Under the pieces are notes generated by a model. It was not told the origin of the DNA. It worked only from the letters and a program-made list of their open reading frames with translations, and ran no database searches. A DNA stretch of 64,000 bases. Origin: Williamsia sterculiae. GTDB lineage: Bacteria > Actinomycetota > Actinomycetes > Mycobacteriales > Mycobacteriaceae. The stretch's first letter is position 1; each line of letters starts with the position of its first letter. The stretch covers positions 62,001 through 126,000 of the forward strand of contig NZ_FTNT01000010.1 in NCBI RefSeq assembly GCF_900156495.1, given 5' to 3'. Shown here piece after piece: positions 62,337-64,000 of this stretch. A program made the position numbers and the translations under genes.

Positions 62337-63029
62337 TCAGGAGCCTCGTCCTTCACGGCCGCGGACCGCTGATCTCGGGCCCTTCCTACAGCGGCGCAGC
62401 ATCGCAGTGAGTGAGCCGATCGGGTCCTCGGGTGCATGCGGGGCTCGCCATTCGCGCCACAGCGCCATCACCCGGAAGGCGAATGCGACCGCGGTACCGG
62501 CGATCAGGCACGCATTGTCGGGTACGCCGTTGACGTGGAGGACGACGGTGGTCGCGGCACCGCCGAGGGCGGGCAACACCAGCAGGTCACCGTCCTCTAG
62601 CAGCAGCGGCATCTCGTTGACGAGGATGTCGCGCAGGATTCCGCCCCCGAGCGCCGTGGTGATGCCGATCAGTGTGGCCGCGAAGCCGCTGGTCCCGAAG
62701 TGCGCGGCCATGAGCGCGCCGGACGATGCGAACAGCGCGACGCCGAAGGCGTCGAGCACCAACACCATTCGTCGTAGCCGACCGAACTGCTGGTGCAGCA
62801 CGAAGACGACTGTGGCGGCGGCCGCGGCGACGGTGAGGTTCTCCCAACCCTGGAACGTGTCGGGCGGAGTCTTTCCCAGTAAGAGGTCGCGGATGATGCC
62901 TCCGCCGAGACCGGTGACCAGACCCAGTGTCCACACCCCGACGACGTCCAGGCCCCGGCGTACCGCGATCAGCGCACCGGAGGCGGCGAACAAGGCGATG
63001 CCCGCGTAGTTCAAGACCGTCAGCAGCAA
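62337..63029 (-). CDS. TRIC-type cation channel (UPF0126)
   Basis: 230-aa membrane protein with two tandem UPF0126 repeats, about seven helices. Each repeat carries the glycine-rich pore signature (GLGGGIIRDLLLG and ALGGGILRDILVNEMP). Bacterial TRIC proteins form trimeric cation channels, though transport of small solutes such as glycine has also been proposed for related proteins. The start is TTG 63029 with GAGGAGAG three bases upstream, clearer than any alternative. It lies 48 bp after purL on the same strand. Confidence 0.9.
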   Translation of the reverse strand: MLLTVLNYAGIALFAASGALIAVRRGLDVVGVWTLGLVTGLGGGIIRDLLLGKTPPDTFQGWENLTVAAAAATVVFVLHQQFGRLRRMVLVLDAFGVALFASSGALMAAHFGTSGFAATLIGITTALGGGILRDILVNEMPLLLEDGDLLVLPALGGAATTVVLHVNGVPDNACLIAGTAVAFAFRVMALWREWRAPHAPEDPIGSLTAMLRRCRKGPRSAVRGREGRGS

Positions 63030-63077
63030 GCGCTCTCCTCACCGGGCCGACCGGCAGCACCGGTGTGCGGCAGACCC

Positions 63078-64000
63078 TCAGGCGGTCGGGGTCTCCACCG
63101 CCGCCGGAACCGGTACCGCCGCATGGCCGAACAGGGCGGGCAGGGTGGCCTCGTGGGTCGCACGCAACTCGTCGAGGGTGATGCTGAACTGGTCCTGCAC
63201 CTCCACGGAGTCACTGCCCTGATCGACGACACCGATCCGAACCCACGGCACACCGCGGGCGCTGAGCATCCCGGAGAAGCGCGACTCCTCGGTGCGCGGT
63301 ACTGCGACCAACACTCGTCCCGACGACTCCGAGAACAACGCCACGAACGGGTCGACACCCTCGGGAAGAATGATGCGACAACCGGTTTCACCGGCGAGAG
63401 CGGCCTCGACGACGGTCTGGAACAGACCGCCCTCGCTGATGTCATGGGCCGCGGAGACCAGGCCGTCCCGCGACGCCGCGACCATGATCTCACCGAGGAG
63501 CTTCTCCCGGTCGAGATCGACGGTGGGCGGCACCCCACCGAGGTGGTCGTGGGCGACCTGCGCCCAGATCGACCCGTCGAACTCGTCGCGGGTGTCGCCC
63601 AACAGGATCAGCGTCTCGCCCGGTTCGGTACCCAGCCCGGTGGGGATGCGCCGGTGCACGTCGTCGATCACGCCGAGCACCCCGACCACCGGGGTCGGCA
63701 GGATCGCCGTCGCACCGGTCTGGTTGTAGAAGCTGACGTTGCCGCCGGTGACCGGGATGCCCAGTTGTGCGCAGCCGTCGGCGAGTCCGCGAACCGCCTG
63801 CTGGAACTGCCACATCACCGCCGGGTCCTCGGGTGAGCCGAAGTTCAGGCAGTTGGTGACCGCCGCGGGCGCCGCGCCCGAGACCGCTACGTTGCGGTAG
63901 GCCTCGGCCAGCGCCAACTGGGCACCGCGGTACGGGTCGAGGTAGGTATAGCGACCCGACGCATCGGTGGCCAGCGCGATGCCGCGGCCGGTGCTCTCGT
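63078..64000 (-). CDS. purL: Phosphoribosylformylglycinamidine synthase subunit PurL, N-terminus cut by window edge
   Basis: C-terminal 307 codons of the large subunit of FGAM synthase, which converts FGAR to FGAM with ATP and ammonia (step four of purine synthesis). The part visible includes [20 protein letters not shown], cut here to [12 protein letters not shown], then [25 protein letters not shown] and [15 protein letters not shown], the latter typical of the second ATP-binding domain. The protein is open at base 64000; the rest lies beyond the window. With purM and purF it completes the purine genes of this region. Confidence 0.95.
   Translation of the reverse strand, partial: ESTGRGIALATDASGRYTYLDPYRGAQLALAEAYRNVAVSGAAPAAVTNCLNFGSPEDPAVMWQFQQAVRGLADGCAQLGIPVTGGNVSFYNQTGATAILPTPVVGVLGVIDDVHRRIPTGLGTEPGETLILLGDTRDEFDGSIWAQVAHDHLGGVPPTVDLDREKLLGEIMVAASRDGLVSAAHDISEGGLFQTVVEAALAGETGCRIILPEGVDPFVALFSESSGRVLVAVPRTEESRFSGMLSARGVPWVRIGVVDQGSDSVEVQDQFSITLDELRATHEATLPALFGHAAVPVPAAVETPTA

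Overview
The window is chromosomal DNA of a high-GC actinobacterium of the mycolic-acid group (Mycobacteriales). A Gordonia-like genus is the best guess, an inference from gene content and not a proven placement. Supporting points are mycothiol synthase (mshD), a DesA-type acyl-ACP desaturase, an LmeA-like lipomannan factor, cydABDC, Ser/Thr kinase and class III cyclase genes, many ATG/GTG starts with a TANNNT hexamer 6-8 nt upstream (leaderless mRNAs), and the order desA-dus-LCP-phoU / pstBACS-mshD-glnR / lmeA-cysA2-sseC-FABP / aminotransferase / ygfZ / DUF3073 / purM ... purF-SCP ... purL. That order follows, from memory, the Mycobacterium tuberculosis Rv0824c-Rv0803 interval. I see no mobile element, integrase, rRNA or CRISPR array, and no gene-free stretch above about 300 bases; the longest is 53161-53444.

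Region by region. 1-12.5 kb: truncated SDR, secreted lytic transglycosylase, nadE divergent from a PLP dehydratase, a membrane adenylate cyclase divergent from a TetR regulator, YceI, a Nudix/amino-acid ABC operon whose binding protein and permease are fused, a DksA/TraR zinc-finger protein and a PaaK-like adenylating enzyme. 12.5-19.4 kb: an RCK-channel-RCK potassium channel protein, a hydrolase, tRNA-Phe/Asp/Glu, an MFS exporter with its TetR regulator, tRNA-Lys, a small two-CxxC protein and a second hydrolase. 19.4-22 kb: a Ser/Thr kinase and, overlapping it, a kinase-less copy of its extracytoplasmic half. 22-36.9 kb: the conserved block listed above, including the phosphate regulon (phoU and pstSCAB, each with a PHO-box-like direct repeat at the same distance from its -10), mycothiol synthesis, and the sulfurtransferase pair cysA2-sseC behind a poly-cysteine leader peptide. 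36.9-43.3 kb: a 72-nt cloverleaf-shaped inverted-repeat nest and the cytochrome bd operon cydABDC. 43.4-47.7 kb: class IV aminotransferase, YgfZ, MOSC, DUF3073 and purM. 47.7-55.4 kb: two peptide uptake systems (a Dpp-type ABC importer and an OPT transporter) placed between purM and purF. 55.4-64 kb: purF, small membrane proteins, a glutamate-cysteine-ligase-family enzyme, a PhyH dioxygenase, an AraC regulator with a DUF2000 protein, a TRIC-type channel and the 3' part of purL.

How the parts connect. Phosphate import (pstSCAB) and its regulator phoU are convergent, share a terminator and carry matching promoter boxes, so co-regulation by phosphate starvation is likely. The leader peptide-cysA2-sseC block, mshD and the glutamate-cysteine-ligase-family gene are a sulfur and thiol theme. 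nadE, purM/F/L, cydABDC and YgfZ are housekeeping metabolism and respiration. The most unusual signals are the attenuator-like structure before cysA2, the kinase/sensor duplication, the cloverleaf element, a 32-residue membrane protein coupled to the FABP-like gene, and a dus gene whose only sensible start is CTG.
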